This document shows, one piece after another, positions 17,348 through 26,241 of a DNA stretch of 64,000 nt (the stretch's first letter is position 1; the number at the start of each line of letters is the position of its first letter). The DNA lies in assembly GCA_947488305.1 (NCBI GenBank), contig CANKZM010000005.1, positions 310,001 to 374,000 of the forward strand, in the 5' to 3' direction. The notes under the pieces were generated by a model. The model made no database searches. It saw only the letters and a program-made list of their open reading frames with translations, and was not told the DNA's origin. This stretch comes from an uncultured Roseobacter sp. (GTDB taxonomy: Bacteria; Pseudomonadota; Alphaproteobacteria; Rhodobacterales; Rhodobacteraceae). The position numbers and the translations under genes were made by a program.

Positions 17348-18523
17348 TCAGCTCGTCAGTTTGAATTCTGCAGGGTCCGGAGTTTTGAGGGTCAGCCCAA
17401 AACCGGGCACATCGTCCGACAGGTCGATAAAGCCGTCTTCGGCCACCGGCTCACCGTCAAAGATGTACCAGAAAAGCTCGTTACCAACTTCAACTGGGAC
17501 TTTCGGGAAGTACTCTGACATCGGTCCGACGTAGGACGACATCGTGATATGGTAGTTATGCATCTGTCCGGCATGAGGAATAACCGCCACGTCGTTCGCT
17601 TCGCAAAGTGCTGTGATCTTTTTGGCGGCGGTGATGCCTCCCACGCGGTTCACATCAAATTGCGCGATATCAAATGCCCCTAACTCCAAAGCTTGCCGGA
17701 AACCGTGCAGGGTGTATTCGTGCTCCCCGCCCGAAATCGCCACCTTGTTCATCGCCCGCAGGGCTGCATACCCTGCAAGGTCGTCCGAGATCACAGGCTC
17801 CTCCACCCATCTCATGTTCAGCGGTTCCAGCAAGCGCACCATGCGCTTGGCATATTCGACGTTCCAGCCCATGTAGGCGTCGCCCATGATATCCACATCG
17901 GGTCCGACAGCCGCGCGCACCGTTTTGACCAGATCAAGGTTTCGGTTAATACCTTCAAGCCCGTCTTTGGGGCCCCAGCCAAACCTTAGTTTGACGGCTT
18001 TGAACCCCTGATCCGCATATGCTTTTGCCTCCGCATGAAGAGTCTCCAACGGTTGACTATAAAGGCGGCTGGCATAGACAGGAATCTTGGGCTTGGTTCG
18101 CCCTCCCAAAAGCCTGAAAACGGGTTGGTTCAGCATCTTCCCCTTTGCGTCCCAAAGAGCAAGATCAACCGCCGAAATCGCCGTCATCCCGATACCTTTG
18201 CGCCCGAACGGCAACGTCCGTCGATACATGGACTCCCAAAGATATTCGGTGTCCATCGGGTCCGCACCAATCAGTAAAGGCTTGAGGTAAGTGTCAATCG
18301 TTGCCTTACAGGCATGGGGTGCCAGCGCGGCATTGCCGATCCCCACCGTGCCATCGTCACATTCGATTTCAACGATCAGCCAGCCTAGAAAACGAAACCC
18401 CGCAATCGAGCCCGAGACATCCGACACCAGATCACCCGCTGTGGTGCAGAAGTGAGGAGGCATCGGTGCGACCGGTCCGATCCATTCCCAAATTGTGGTT
18501 TTGACATCCGTAATACGCGCCAT
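17348..18523 (-). CDS. Enolase-superfamily enzyme, second sugar-acid dehydratase-like protein
   Basis: A 391-residue mandelate racemase/muconate lactonizing family member, first gene of the leftward operon. Catalytic elements visible are AVKLRFGWGPKDG (KxR instead of KxK at the barrel base), metal ligands in MGDAYMGWN, WVEEPVI and SGGEHEYT, and the histidine in IPHAGQMHNYH. It is clearly a paralogue of the L-rhamnonate dehydratase-like gene at the other end of the operon but differs in the second-strand motif. It may act on a different sugar acid or epimer. The open frame extends 157 codons upstream through the operator region; ATG at 18523 is chosen because the family's start MARITDVKTTIWEW begins there. 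Confidence 0.82.
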   Translation of the reverse strand: MARITDVKTTIWEWIGPVAPMPPHFCTTAGDLVSDVSGSIAGFRFLGWLIVEIECDDGTVGIGNAALAPHACKATIDTYLKPLLIGADPMDTEYLWESMYRRTLPFGRKGIGMTAISAVDLALWDAKGKMLNQPVFRLLGGRTKPKIPVYASRLYSQPLETLHAEAKAYADQGFKAVKLRFGWGPKDGLEGINRNLDLVKTVRAAVGPDVDIMGDAYMGWNVEYAKRMVRLLEPLNMRWVEEPVISDDLAGYAALRAMNKVAISGGEHEYTLHGFRQALELGAFDIAQFDVNRVGGITAAKKITALCEANDVAVIPHAGQMHNYHITMSSYVGPMSEYFPKVPVEVGNELFWYIFDGEPVAEDGFIDLSDDVPGFGLTLKTPDPAEFKLTS

Positions 18524-18645
18524 CGAAGCCTTAGTCCTGTTTTCAGGTGGGCGGCCAAAGCGGCTGTCGGCACGGCTCGAAACCGCGCACCACATCCGCA
18601 TTCGCCTCGGATCGTATTGTTCTGGTGTGGCCCCAAAATAAAAAC

Positions 18646-18671
18646 TTGTCAAACAAATTTTTGTCTGACAA
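18646..18671. promoter_or_regulatory. Two tandem FadR/GntR-type operator sites
   Basis: TTGTCAAACAA (18646-18656) and TTGTCTGACAA (18661-18671) are separated by 4 bp. Both fit the FadR-subfamily consensus TNGTNNNACNA exactly, and both have the expected dyad. They lie 123 bp upstream of the leftward operon and about 45 bp upstream of the TTG start of the rightward operon. The encoded FadR-type regulator is the natural ligand protein. Spacing of 15 bp between centres would put two dimers on nearly opposite faces. Confidence 0.7.
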
Positions 18672-18715
18672 ATATATTGGAAGCCGAAAGATCTGTCACT
18701 GGGAGGGACGCAGCT

Positions 18716-19756
18716 TTGGGAAGTCTTTTTCGCGAACGCCGCAAAGTCGCCGACACATCCCTGCAACTCCCGGCCTTTGGTATGGGAACTGCCCATTTGG
18801 GTGAGTTGTACGGCACCGTCGATGAAAGCGTAGCACAAGCTACTTTCGATGCGGCATGGAGCGGTGGCGTCCGGTACTTTGACACTGCACCGTGGTACGG
18901 TCGCGGATTGGCCGAACACCGTTTGGGCGGATTTCTTCGAACCAAGCCGCGTGCGGATTTCATCGTGACAACCAAGGTCGGTCGCACATTGCATCGCCCT
19001 GACAACCCAACCGCTTTTGATCGCGAACCTTGGCAGGGCGGGCTCAACTTCGAAGTTCGTTTCGACTATTCATCTGACGGCATCATGCGGTCTTACGAGC
19101 AGGCGCTACAACGGCTGGCACTTGATACGGTTGATGCCCTGGTCATCCACGATCTGGATGGCATTTTCCACGATGAAGAGACCATATCCCGCCATAGCAA
19201 GGACTTGGCTGACACCGGCATGAAGGCTCTGAGCGAGTTGAAATCATCCGGGGACATCCAGGCGGTCGGCATGGGCATCAACATGAAAGAGCAACTCGCC
19301 GATCTGGCACAACGCGTTGATCTCGACTTTGCGCTCGTGGCTATGCCCTACACCCTGCTTGATCAGGACAGTTTGCACACGGGCATGAAGGCCTGCATCG
19401 ACCGTGGTGTCAGTGTCATTGTCGGGGCGCCTTTTGCGTCAGGCATTCTTGCTACAGGGTCTGCTGGTGCTGCGCATTACAACTACGGCGCAGCAGATCA
19501 GGCGATCGTCGACAAGGTACGAAAAATTGAACAGGTGTGTGCGACGCATCACGTATCGTTGCAGGCGGCAGCGCTGCAATTCCCCTTGGCGCATCCGGCA
19601 GCCGTTTCAATCATTCCCGGCGCGTCAAAACCCGAAGAATTGACCGCCAATATCCAGTCCATCGACAAAAACATTCCCCCCGCCTTCTGGGCCGAACTCA
19701 AGTCGGAGGGGTTGATCGCGACAGATGCACCCACCCCGCAAGGACCGGACGCGTGA
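18716..19756 (+). CDS. Aldo/keto reductase, probable 6-deoxyhexose dehydrogenase
   Basis: A 346-residue aldo/keto reductase beginning at TTG 18716 with GGGAGGGA seven bases upstream; the frame is open further left but runs through the operator. FGMGTAHLGELYG opens the barrel, YFDTAPWYGRGLAEHRLG contains the catalytic aspartate and tyrosine, and VTTKVGR has the lysine. The late segment SIIPGASKPEEL binds the cofactor phosphate/adenosine region. The length and motifs are those of L-fucose dehydrogenase/D-threo-aldose 1-dehydrogenase-like proteins. It likely oxidises the imported sugar to its lactone. Its stop overlaps the next start (GTGA). Confidence 0.83.
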   Translation: MGSLFRERRKVADTSLQLPAFGMGTAHLGELYGTVDESVAQATFDAAWSGGVRYFDTAPWYGRGLAEHRLGGFLRTKPRADFIVTTKVGRTLHRPDNPTAFDREPWQGGLNFEVRFDYSSDGIMRSYEQALQRLALDTVDALVIHDLDGIFHDEETISRHSKDLADTGMKALSELKSSGDIQAVGMGINMKEQLADLAQRVDLDFALVAMPYTLLDQDSLHTGMKACIDRGVSVIVGAPFASGILATGSAGAAHYNYGAADQAIVDKVRKIEQVCATHHVSLQAAALQFPLAHPAAVSIIPGASKPEELTANIQSIDKNIPPAFWAELKSEGLIATDAPTPQGPDA

Positions 19757-21264
19757 CACCTGAACGCCCGATGCTGATCGAAGCCCGCGGGATTTCAAAG
19801 CAATTCGGCGGTGTGGAAGTGCTCAGCGATGTTGATCTGGATCTGCATGTCGGTGAAATTCACGCCCTGCTTGGAGAGAACGGGGCGGGAAAATCAACTT
19901 TTGCCAAGATTCTTGCAGGCGTGCATTCTCCTACCCGCGGGACGTTGAAACTAAACGGGCAGACAGTTGATGTAAGCAGCCCAATCGCTGCACAAAAACT
20001 CGGCATCGCCCTCATCCATCAGGAACCTGTATCCTTTCCGGATTTGTCGGTGGCCGAGAATATCGTCATGGGTCGTCAAGGAGGCGGTCTGCTTTCGCGG
20101 GTCCCATGGGCGACGATTATCGCCGATGCTGAACGGTACCTCGACATGTTGGGCGTCTCACTGGATGTCAACCGACCGATGCGCGGGCTGTCGATTGCGA
20201 ACCAGCAAATGGTTGAAATCGCGAGATCTTTGGCATCGGACAGCAAGCTCATCATCATGGATGAGCCGACGGCCCCACTCACCCCCCGCGAGGTCGACAC
20301 ACTCTTCGCAATCGCCCGTCGATTGCGCGAAGAAGGTCGAACGATAATCTTCATCTCTCACAGGCTGGAAGAAGTGAGGATGCTTTGTGATCGCGTAACC
20401 ATCTTCCGCGACGGCGCGCATATTTCGACCCAATCAATAGACAGCATTTCGGACGACGAGATTATCAGGCTGATGATCGGACGTACTTTGAAAAAGTTCA
20501 TGCGCAAACATGTCGCCGAGATTGGCGAAACCGCGTTGGAGGTTTCGAACCTGACCCTCCCCGGCTTGTTCGAGGATGTGAGTTTTTCCCTTCGGCGCGG
20601 TGAGATCATCGGGCTGGGTGGGCTTGTGGGCGCGGGACGTACCGATGTGGCGCGCGCCCTCTTTGGAGTTCAACCAGCAGCATCAGGCAGGATCTCGATT
20701 GGCGGGTCCGACGCCACAATTGAAAAACCGACAGACGCCATAAATCTGGGCCTTGCTTTCGTGCCCGAAGACCGCGCCGGTCATGGGATATTTGCCACGT
20801 TGCCGGTCGAGCACAATCTGACAGCGGCGATCCCCGGAAAGGTCGCTCCGCGTGGGTTTATCAGCCGAAAGGTTGAACGCAGTATCTCGCAAAAGGCGGT
20901 GAGTGATCTTTCCGTCAGGCTGGCCTCGCTGCGCCAGCCAATTGTGGAGCTTTCCGGCGGCAACCAGCAAAAAGTGATCCTGGCGCGCTGGCTTCTGACC
21001 GAACCGGACATTCTGATACTGGATGAGCCAACCCGTGGCATCGATATCGGTGTCAAGGCAGAGTTCTACGATATGATCGGAGATCTTGCGGAGGCTGGCC
21101 GCGCCATCCTGCTGATCTCTTCCGAATTGCCTGAGCTGTTGTCCTTATGTGATCGGATTCTGGTCATGTCCGAAGGCCGGGTGACCGCTGAACTCCCGCG
21201 GGGCGAGGCCACACAGGAAAACATTATGCAGGCTGCCGTCCCCAGATCCGGGGTCGCGGCATGA
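19753..21264 (+). CDS. Sugar ABC transporter ATP-binding protein (two ATPase domains)
   Basis: A 503-residue tandem ATPase of the ribose/rhamnose importer class. N-domain: Walker A GENGAGKST near residue 43, signature LSIANQQMVEIARSL and Walker B LIIMDEPTAPLTPREV. C-domain: a degenerate Walker A (GLVGAGRTDVARAL), signature LSGGNQQKVILARWL and LILDEPTRGIDIGVKAE. The degenerate second site is normal for this family. GTG 19753 overlaps the aldo/keto reductase stop; ATG 19771 is an alternative. It serves the two permeases and binding protein downstream. Confidence 0.93.
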   Translation: MTPERPMLIEARGISKQFGGVEVLSDVDLDLHVGEIHALLGENGAGKSTFAKILAGVHSPTRGTLKLNGQTVDVSSPIAAQKLGIALIHQEPVSFPDLSVAENIVMGRQGGGLLSRVPWATIIADAERYLDMLGVSLDVNRPMRGLSIANQQMVEIARSLASDSKLIIMDEPTAPLTPREVDTLFAIARRLREEGRTIIFISHRLEEVRMLCDRVTIFRDGAHISTQSIDSISDDEIIRLMIGRTLKKFMRKHVAEIGETALEVSNLTLPGLFEDVSFSLRRGEIIGLGGLVGAGRTDVARALFGVQPAASGRISIGGSDATIEKPTDAINLGLAFVPEDRAGHGIFATLPVEHNLTAAIPGKVAPRGFISRKVERSISQKAVSDLSVRLASLRQPIVELSGGNQQKVILARWLLTEPDILILDEPTRGIDIGVKAEFYDMIGDLAEAGRAILLISSELPELLSLCDRILVMSEGRVTAELPRGEATQENIMQAAVPRSGVAA

Positions 21265-22247
21265 CTTTTCTGCGGTCGATACTCCTGCGGCGTGAAGCCG
21301 GGATTCTGATCATGATCGTGATCTTCTGCGCCGCCGTGGGTCTGTACAAACCACAGTTTCTGACGGGCCAGAGCTTGCGGATTGTCCTGCTTCTTACGCC
21401 TCTTATCATGATTGGGGCGATGGCGCAGATGCTGGTGCTCGTCGCGCGACATGTCGACCTGTCCATCGGATCCATGCTTGGCTTTTCAGCGATGGTTGTT
21501 GGGCTGATGTATAGAGAAATCCCTGACATCTATTGGCTGGTCGGATTTCCCGTGGCCATCCTGACAGGGGCGATCCTGGGCCTGGGAAACGGGCTGTTGG
21601 TGACGATTTTCAAACTTCCGTCGATCATCGTAACCCTTGGAACACTGAGCCTTTACCGCGGTCTCACCTTCATCATCTCGGATGCGCGTCAGATCAACCG
21701 ATCCGTGATCCCGACGGAACTCAAGGCGATGTCGCGCACCTCTCCGATCTTCGATATTCCGTGGATCATTCTGATCGCCTTCGGGATCGCCGGGATCACC
21801 TATGTGATCGCGCGCCACACCCAGCTTGGTCGACAGATTTATGCACTTGGGTCCAACCCAGAGGCCGCCCCCTTGCGCGGGATTGACGTCACCAAGGTGA
21901 CCTTGATCGTCTTTACGTTGGCAGGAGCCCTTAGTGGGCTGGCGGGCATTCTCTATGCAAGCCGTTGGGGTTTCGTAAACCCGTCGAATACGGGTGCAGG
22001 GTTCGAATTTCAGGTGATCGCAGCTGTGGTTATTGGCGGCGTCTCCATCAACGGGGGCGTAGGCACGGTAATGGGGACGGTTCTGGGCGTTCTGCTATTG
22101 GGCTGTGTCGCCGCGGCCTTGCCCTTGTTGGGGATACCGGGATCAACCCAAAACGCCATCTATGGGGCCGTCATCCTGATCGCATTGCTGATCGACCGCT
22201 CCGTCAGGCAGCGCGGTATGATAAGTGTCGCCGGGGCAGCGAAATGA
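21261..22247 (+). CDS. Sugar ABC transporter permease, first subunit
   Basis: A 328-residue permease of the RbsC/RhaP-Q family with 8-10 hydrophobic segments. Family features are LVARHVDLSIGSMLGFSAM, KLPSIIVTLGTLSLYRGLTFI and GGVSINGGVGTVMGTVLGVLLL. ATG overlaps the ATPase stop (ATGA), and its own stop overlaps the next permease, showing tight translational coupling. Two different permease subunits next to each other match rhamnose-type importers. Substrate is inferred from context. Confidence 0.9.
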   Translation: MTFLRSILLRREAGILIMIVIFCAAVGLYKPQFLTGQSLRIVLLLTPLIMIGAMAQMLVLVARHVDLSIGSMLGFSAMVVGLMYREIPDIYWLVGFPVAILTGAILGLGNGLLVTIFKLPSIIVTLGTLSLYRGLTFIISDARQINRSVIPTELKAMSRTSPIFDIPWIILIAFGIAGITYVIARHTQLGRQIYALGSNPEAAPLRGIDVTKVTLIVFTLAGALSGLAGILYASRWGFVNPSNTGAGFEFQVIAAVVIGGVSINGGVGTVMGTVLGVLLLGCVAAALPLLGIPGSTQNAIYGAVILIALLIDRSVRQRGMISVAGAAK

Positions 22248-23233
22248 CAGATAGCGCGCAGTCAGCCATTCGTGAACTCGCACCGGCACGTCCGACCTGG
22301 CATGTGGTTTTGGTACGCCCGGAAACCATGACCTTCCTGCTTTTGATCTTTGGGTTGGTTGGCGCGAGTTTCCTGTCGCCCTTCTTTCTTGATGCAAGCT
22401 ACATCCTGCGCAGCTTCACCCTGACGGCCGAAATGTCGATCGTTGCATTGGTGCTGACAATGGTTGTTATATCCGGAGAAATCGACCTGTCACCGGCGGC
22501 CAATATGGCGTTGTCAGCCTGCATTTTTGCCTGGGCGCAAGAGGCCGGAACACCCCTGCCCTTGGCCGTGATCGTCGGTTTGCTGGCGGGGCTGGCGATG
22601 GGGGCACTCAACGCCTTCATGTCAATCCGGATGCAACTGCCGTCGATCATCGTGACCATCGGCACCCTTATCTTTTATCGCGGTTTGGCACAGGTCATTG
22701 CTGGCGACCGTTCGATCCGAGTGCCTGACAGCTTTATCGGGATCAACACGATCATGATCGCCGGTATCCCGCTCCCGGTCGTCATTTTTGTAGGTGTCGC
22801 CGTTCTTTTGGGACTCGTCCTCGGCACCACAGTCGTTGGACGTCAGATTTACCAGATCGGCACGAATCAGGCGGCTGCCCTACACGCCGGCATAAACGCC
22901 AAGCGGATAAAGGTCGGCCTCTTTCTGGTGCTTGGAGTTGTCAGCGCTGCAGCGGGAATGATGGCCGCGTCGCGCCTCGGCTCGGTGCGCTACGACCTGG
23001 TTCTTGGTGGCGAATTGCAAATGGTGCTGATGGCCATGCTGGGCGGCACCTACATCTTCGGGGGGCGCGGCACGATCCTTGGGACATTTCTCGCCGCATG
23101 GCTGCTGGTCATCGTCTCAACCGGCATGACGGTCGCTAATCTTTTGCCCGCCATTCAACTCACTGTCCTCGGCATTCTGCTGATCGTCGCGATTATTGCG
23201 ACCAATTTCATTTACGCCCGCACTCAAAGATGA
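22244..23233 (+). CDS. Sugar ABC transporter permease, second subunit
   Basis: A 329-residue permease of the same family. Motifs VVISGEIDLSPAANMALSA, QLPSIIVTIGTLIFYRGLAQV and LGGTYIFGGRGTILGTFLAAWL parallel those of the first subunit. ATG 22244 lies inside the ATGA overlap with the preceding stop; the open frame extends left but has no better start. With the first permease it should form the heterodimeric channel. Confidence 0.9.
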   Translation: MTDSAQSAIRELAPARPTWHVVLVRPETMTFLLLIFGLVGASFLSPFFLDASYILRSFTLTAEMSIVALVLTMVVISGEIDLSPAANMALSACIFAWAQEAGTPLPLAVIVGLLAGLAMGALNAFMSIRMQLPSIIVTIGTLIFYRGLAQVIAGDRSIRVPDSFIGINTIMIAGIPLPVVIFVGVAVLLGLVLGTTVVGRQIYQIGTNQAAALHAGINAKRIKVGLFLVLGVVSAAAGMMAASRLGSVRYDLVLGGELQMVLMAMLGGTYIFGGRGTILGTFLAAWLLVIVSTGMTVANLLPAIQLTVLGILLIVAIIATNFIYARTQR

Positions 23234-23288
23234 GGGGCGACCCATAGGCGAAAACGCCTGAACTTGAAGACTGCAATTGGAGGAAAAA

Positions 23289-24284
23289 ATGCTAAAGAAA
23301 TCCATGATCGCGGCAACCGCCGCCCTGGCATTGTCAGCGGGAATGTCCGCTGCCGAGGACATCGACATCGTTTTCGTCGGCAAGAACACAGGTAACCCCT
23401 ATTTCGATTCATTGACCCAAGGCTTTGTCGACGCTTGCGAAGTCATCGCATGCAACTTCGAGTTTGTGGCTCCTGCAACTGCAGAGGCGACGTCACAGAT
23501 CCCCTTCCTCGAAGCTCAGATCCAACGGGGTGTGGATGTGATCGCGATTTCTCCGAACTCTCCCGACGCCTTGAACCAGGTGTTTCAGTCGGCCCGCGAT
23601 CAGGGCATCCTCGTGCTCACCGTGAATGGTGACATTACAGGAAACGAACAATTCCGCGACGCCACGATCCTGCCCACGGATTTCACCAAAGTGGGTGCGG
23701 ATCAGATCGAAATGGTGGGCTCGCTCATCGGTTATGAAGGCGAAATCGCTATTCTTTCGGCCACAACTGAGGCGCCAGACCAAAACTTCTGGATCGAAGG
23801 CATGAACGAGACCATCGCAAACGATCCGAAATACGCCAATATGACATTGGTTGCCACGGTCTACGGCGATGATCAGCCCGAGAAATCGACCACTGAAATG
23901 GAGGCGCTTCTTGCCAATTATCCTGATTTGAAAGGTGTCATCGCACCAACGACTGTCGGCATTGCGGCAGCCGCTCAGGTTGTACAAAGCCGAGGGATCG
24001 CGGATCAGGTAAAGGTGACCGGGTTGGGCCTGCCCTCAGAAATGCGTGAGTTCATCAAGGACGGCACGGTCGAGGGTTTCCAGCTCTGGTCGCCTTACAA
24101 TGAAGGTTGGCTTGCGTCCCATTTCGCCGTCGGCCTCAAGAATGGCACAATGACAAACGAGGTCGGTGCGACTTTCGAAGTACCAAATCTTGGAACCATC
24201 ACGATCAACGACGGAAATTCGATCAATACGCAATCAGCGTTGACCACGTTCAACGCCGAAAATATTGATGACTTCGACTTCTAA
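23289..24284 (+). CDS. Sugar ABC transporter substrate-binding protein, rhamnose-type
   Basis: A 331-residue periplasmic-binding-protein-like protein. ATG 23289 follows GGAGG with 6 bases; signal peptide LKKSMIAATAALALSAGMSAAED. The type I fold is marked by VFVGKNTGNPYFDSLTQGF and QRGVDVIAISPNSPDAL. The sequence style is that of RhaS-like rhamnose-binding proteins. It ends the transport block. A strong hairpin after its stop separates it from the SDR gene and may raise its expression over distal genes. Confidence 0.88.
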   Translation: MLKKSMIAATAALALSAGMSAAEDIDIVFVGKNTGNPYFDSLTQGFVDACEVIACNFEFVAPATAEATSQIPFLEAQIQRGVDVIAISPNSPDALNQVFQSARDQGILVLTVNGDITGNEQFRDATILPTDFTKVGADQIEMVGSLIGYEGEIAILSATTEAPDQNFWIEGMNETIANDPKYANMTLVATVYGDDQPEKSTTEMEALLANYPDLKGVIAPTTVGIAAAAQVVQSRGIADQVKVTGLGLPSEMREFIKDGTVEGFQLWSPYNEGWLASHFAVGLKNGTMTNEVGATFEVPNLGTITINDGNSINTQSALTTFNAENIDDFDF

Positions 24285-24294
24285 AATAAAACCT

Positions 24295-24317
24295 GCGGGC
24301 ACCAAAATGGTGCCCGC
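24295..24317 (+). terminator. Perfect 10-bp hairpin after the sugar-binding protein gene
   Basis: GCGGGCACCA and TGGTGCCCGC pair perfectly around an AAA loop. Only a short T-run (CATTT) follows, so it is better read as a 3' stabilising hairpin or partial terminator than a full stop. The SDR gene begins 21 bp later. Confidence 0.6.
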
Positions 24318-24338
24318 CCATTTAAGACGGATTATGCC

Positions 24339-25094
24339 ATGAACACCTACGACTTCCAGGGCCGCAGTGCGATCATCACAGGAGGCGGCCAAGGCATTGG
24401 CTTTACTGTCGCCAAGCGTATCCTGGACAGCGGTGGGAAGGTGTCTGTCTGGGATGTGGATCAAGCATTGTTGGATGACCTGACCAAAAGCCTGGGCGGG
24501 GATGCCGCGAACATCATGGCCATGAACGTCGACATCAGCGATGCGGCGGCTGTCAAAGCAGCAACAAACGCGGTCTTGGATACCTTTGGCAAGATCGATG
24601 TGTTGATCAACAACGCAGCCATTGTCGGACCAAACGCACCGACATGGGAATACCCCGAAGGCGAATTCGAGGACGTGGTGCGCATTGGATTGATTGGCAC
24701 GTATTATGTGAGCCGCGCTGTCGTACCGCATATGATAAAGGCAAACTACGGACGGATCGTGAACCTCAGCTCGGTTGCGGGGAAAGAGGGAAATCCCGGT
24801 GCGCCAGCCTATTCATCGACCAAGGCGGCGGTGCTTGCATTGACCAAATCGCTCGGCAAGGAACTCGCACAATACGAGATTTCTGTGAACGCCGTGACGC
24901 CGGCAGTTGCAAAAACCAAGATGGCGTTGAGTCAGAACCCCGATTTTCTGAAGATGATCCTGTCAAAAATTCCGCGCGGGCGCATGCTGGAACTCTCTGA
25001 AGCCGCGTCCATGATCTGCTTTTTAGCCAGTGAGGAAAACTCCTTCACCACGGGTGCGGTGTTCGACCTCTCTGGTGGGCGCGCGACGTATTGA
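24339..25094 (+). CDS. Short-chain dehydrogenase/reductase
   Basis: A 251-residue classical SDR. The nucleotide site is TGGGQGIG near residues 15-22, NNAAIVG near 91 is the structural motif, serine in NLSSVAG near 146 and AYSSTKAAV near 158 give the Ser-Tyr-Lys catalytic set. In non-phosphorylative L-rhamnose and L-fucose pathways an SDR oxidises the 2-keto-3-deoxy acid at C4. Its place right after the transporter supports that role. An L-rhamnose 1-dehydrogenase role is the main alternative, since those are also SDRs. Confidence 0.85.
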   Translation: MNTYDFQGRSAIITGGGQGIGFTVAKRILDSGGKVSVWDVDQALLDDLTKSLGGDAANIMAMNVDISDAAAVKAATNAVLDTFGKIDVLINNAAIVGPNAPTWEYPEGEFEDVVRIGLIGTYYVSRAVVPHMIKANYGRIVNLSSVAGKEGNPGAPAYSSTKAAVLALTKSLGKELAQYEISVNAVTPAVAKTKMALSQNPDFLKMILSKIPRGRMLELSEAASMICFLASEENSFTTGAVFDLSGGRATY

Positions 25095-25281
25095 AGCCTG
25101 CATTCGAAATCATCCCGTGAATGACGCTGCAAGATCCCGGCAAAGGTAGCGGCCACCCTGCAGCGCGCAGCCTGTAGGGGTTGCCCTTACCACGCCCAGA
25201 TCATCTGACTGTTTTACGACCGCGATGTTATGTGGTTGGGTCGCGGCTGTGCAACGAATCCGGGTAACTCATAGCCTCCCA

Positions 25282-26169
25282 ATGACCTCTGTCGAACCAA
25301 ATATCAGATCAGCCAGGTTTGCTGTGCCGTCCATGATCGGCGCGGCGGCATTGGTTGCGATGACATCTATCATCGGAAAAACCCTTGGGATTAGCACCGC
25401 GGAGGCTAGCGGTCTGCACCCTTTTCAGGTGAGCGCCGGACGTTTCGGATTTGCCATGCTTGCGCTGGTCGTCTTTTTCATGGTGTCCCCCAAAAATCGA
25501 CCGGGCTTCGAAGGCACAAAGTGGCGACTTCACATTGTAAGGTCACTTTGCGGGTGGTTGGGCGTCACCGCAATGTTTGCCGCGGTCGCCAAGATGCCCG
25601 TTGCCGAAGCCACGGCGATCAGCTTCCTGAGCCCGATTGTCACGATCATTTTGGCAGCTCTTTTCTTGAGAGAACACGTCGGACTGCGCAAAGTAGCGGC
25701 ATCAATTCTCGCAATGCTGGGGGCTGCGTTAATTCTACGGCCCGGTAGCGACGCGTTTCAAATCGCGGGACTTTATGCGCTCGCTGCCGCCTTCCTTATG
25801 GGTTTGGAGGCGATCTTCATTAAGCGCCTCAGCGACACGGAACCCGCGTTACGGATCCTGATCATTAACAACATTATCGGCGCTACCATCGCCGTTTCAG
25901 CGGCTGGCTTCTTTTGGGCCGCACCGACAGACACGCAATGGTTATTGCTCGTCACGTTAGGGGTCGTGATGGTGTGCGCGCAAGCGCTGTTCATCCAATC
26001 CATGAAACGCGGAGACGCGAGCCTCGTCATCCCAGCATTCTATTCCGTGCTGGCCTTTGCAGCGATCTATGATCTTGCCTTGTTCAATGTGCTCCCTGGT
26101 GCCGTTGCCGGTCTTGGATGTGGGATGATCGCGCTCAGCGCCGTTCTGTTGACCCGGTCCCAAAAGTAG
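25282..26169 (+). CDS. DMT-family (EamA) transporter
   Basis: A 295-residue inner-membrane protein with about ten hydrophobic segments in two EamA repeats. The first repeat ends AEATAISFLSPIVTIILAALFLRE, the hallmark of the family (proline in the middle of a helix, then L-R-E); the second holds ALFIQSMKRGDASLVIPAFY. The frame is open to 25225, but ATG 25282 gives the normal family length. It sits 187 bp after the SDR and has no clear functional link. Members export amino acids or other small metabolites. Confidence 0.88.
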   Translation: MTSVEPNIRSARFAVPSMIGAAALVAMTSIIGKTLGISTAEASGLHPFQVSAGRFGFAMLALVVFFMVSPKNRPGFEGTKWRLHIVRSLCGWLGVTAMFAAVAKMPVAEATAISFLSPIVTIILAALFLREHVGLRKVAASILAMLGAALILRPGSDAFQIAGLYALAAAFLMGLEAIFIKRLSDTEPALRILIINNIIGATIAVSAAGFFWAAPTDTQWLLLVTLGVVMVCAQALFIQSMKRGDASLVIPAFYSVLAFAAIYDLALFNVLPGAVAGLGCGMIALSAVLLTRSQK

Positions 26170-26241
26170 ACTGCGCCAAATTCGAGTATGCGTGCCTCGA
26201 GAGGCCCCTCACCCTCGGATTAATGCGTCCCGCCTCCACTA

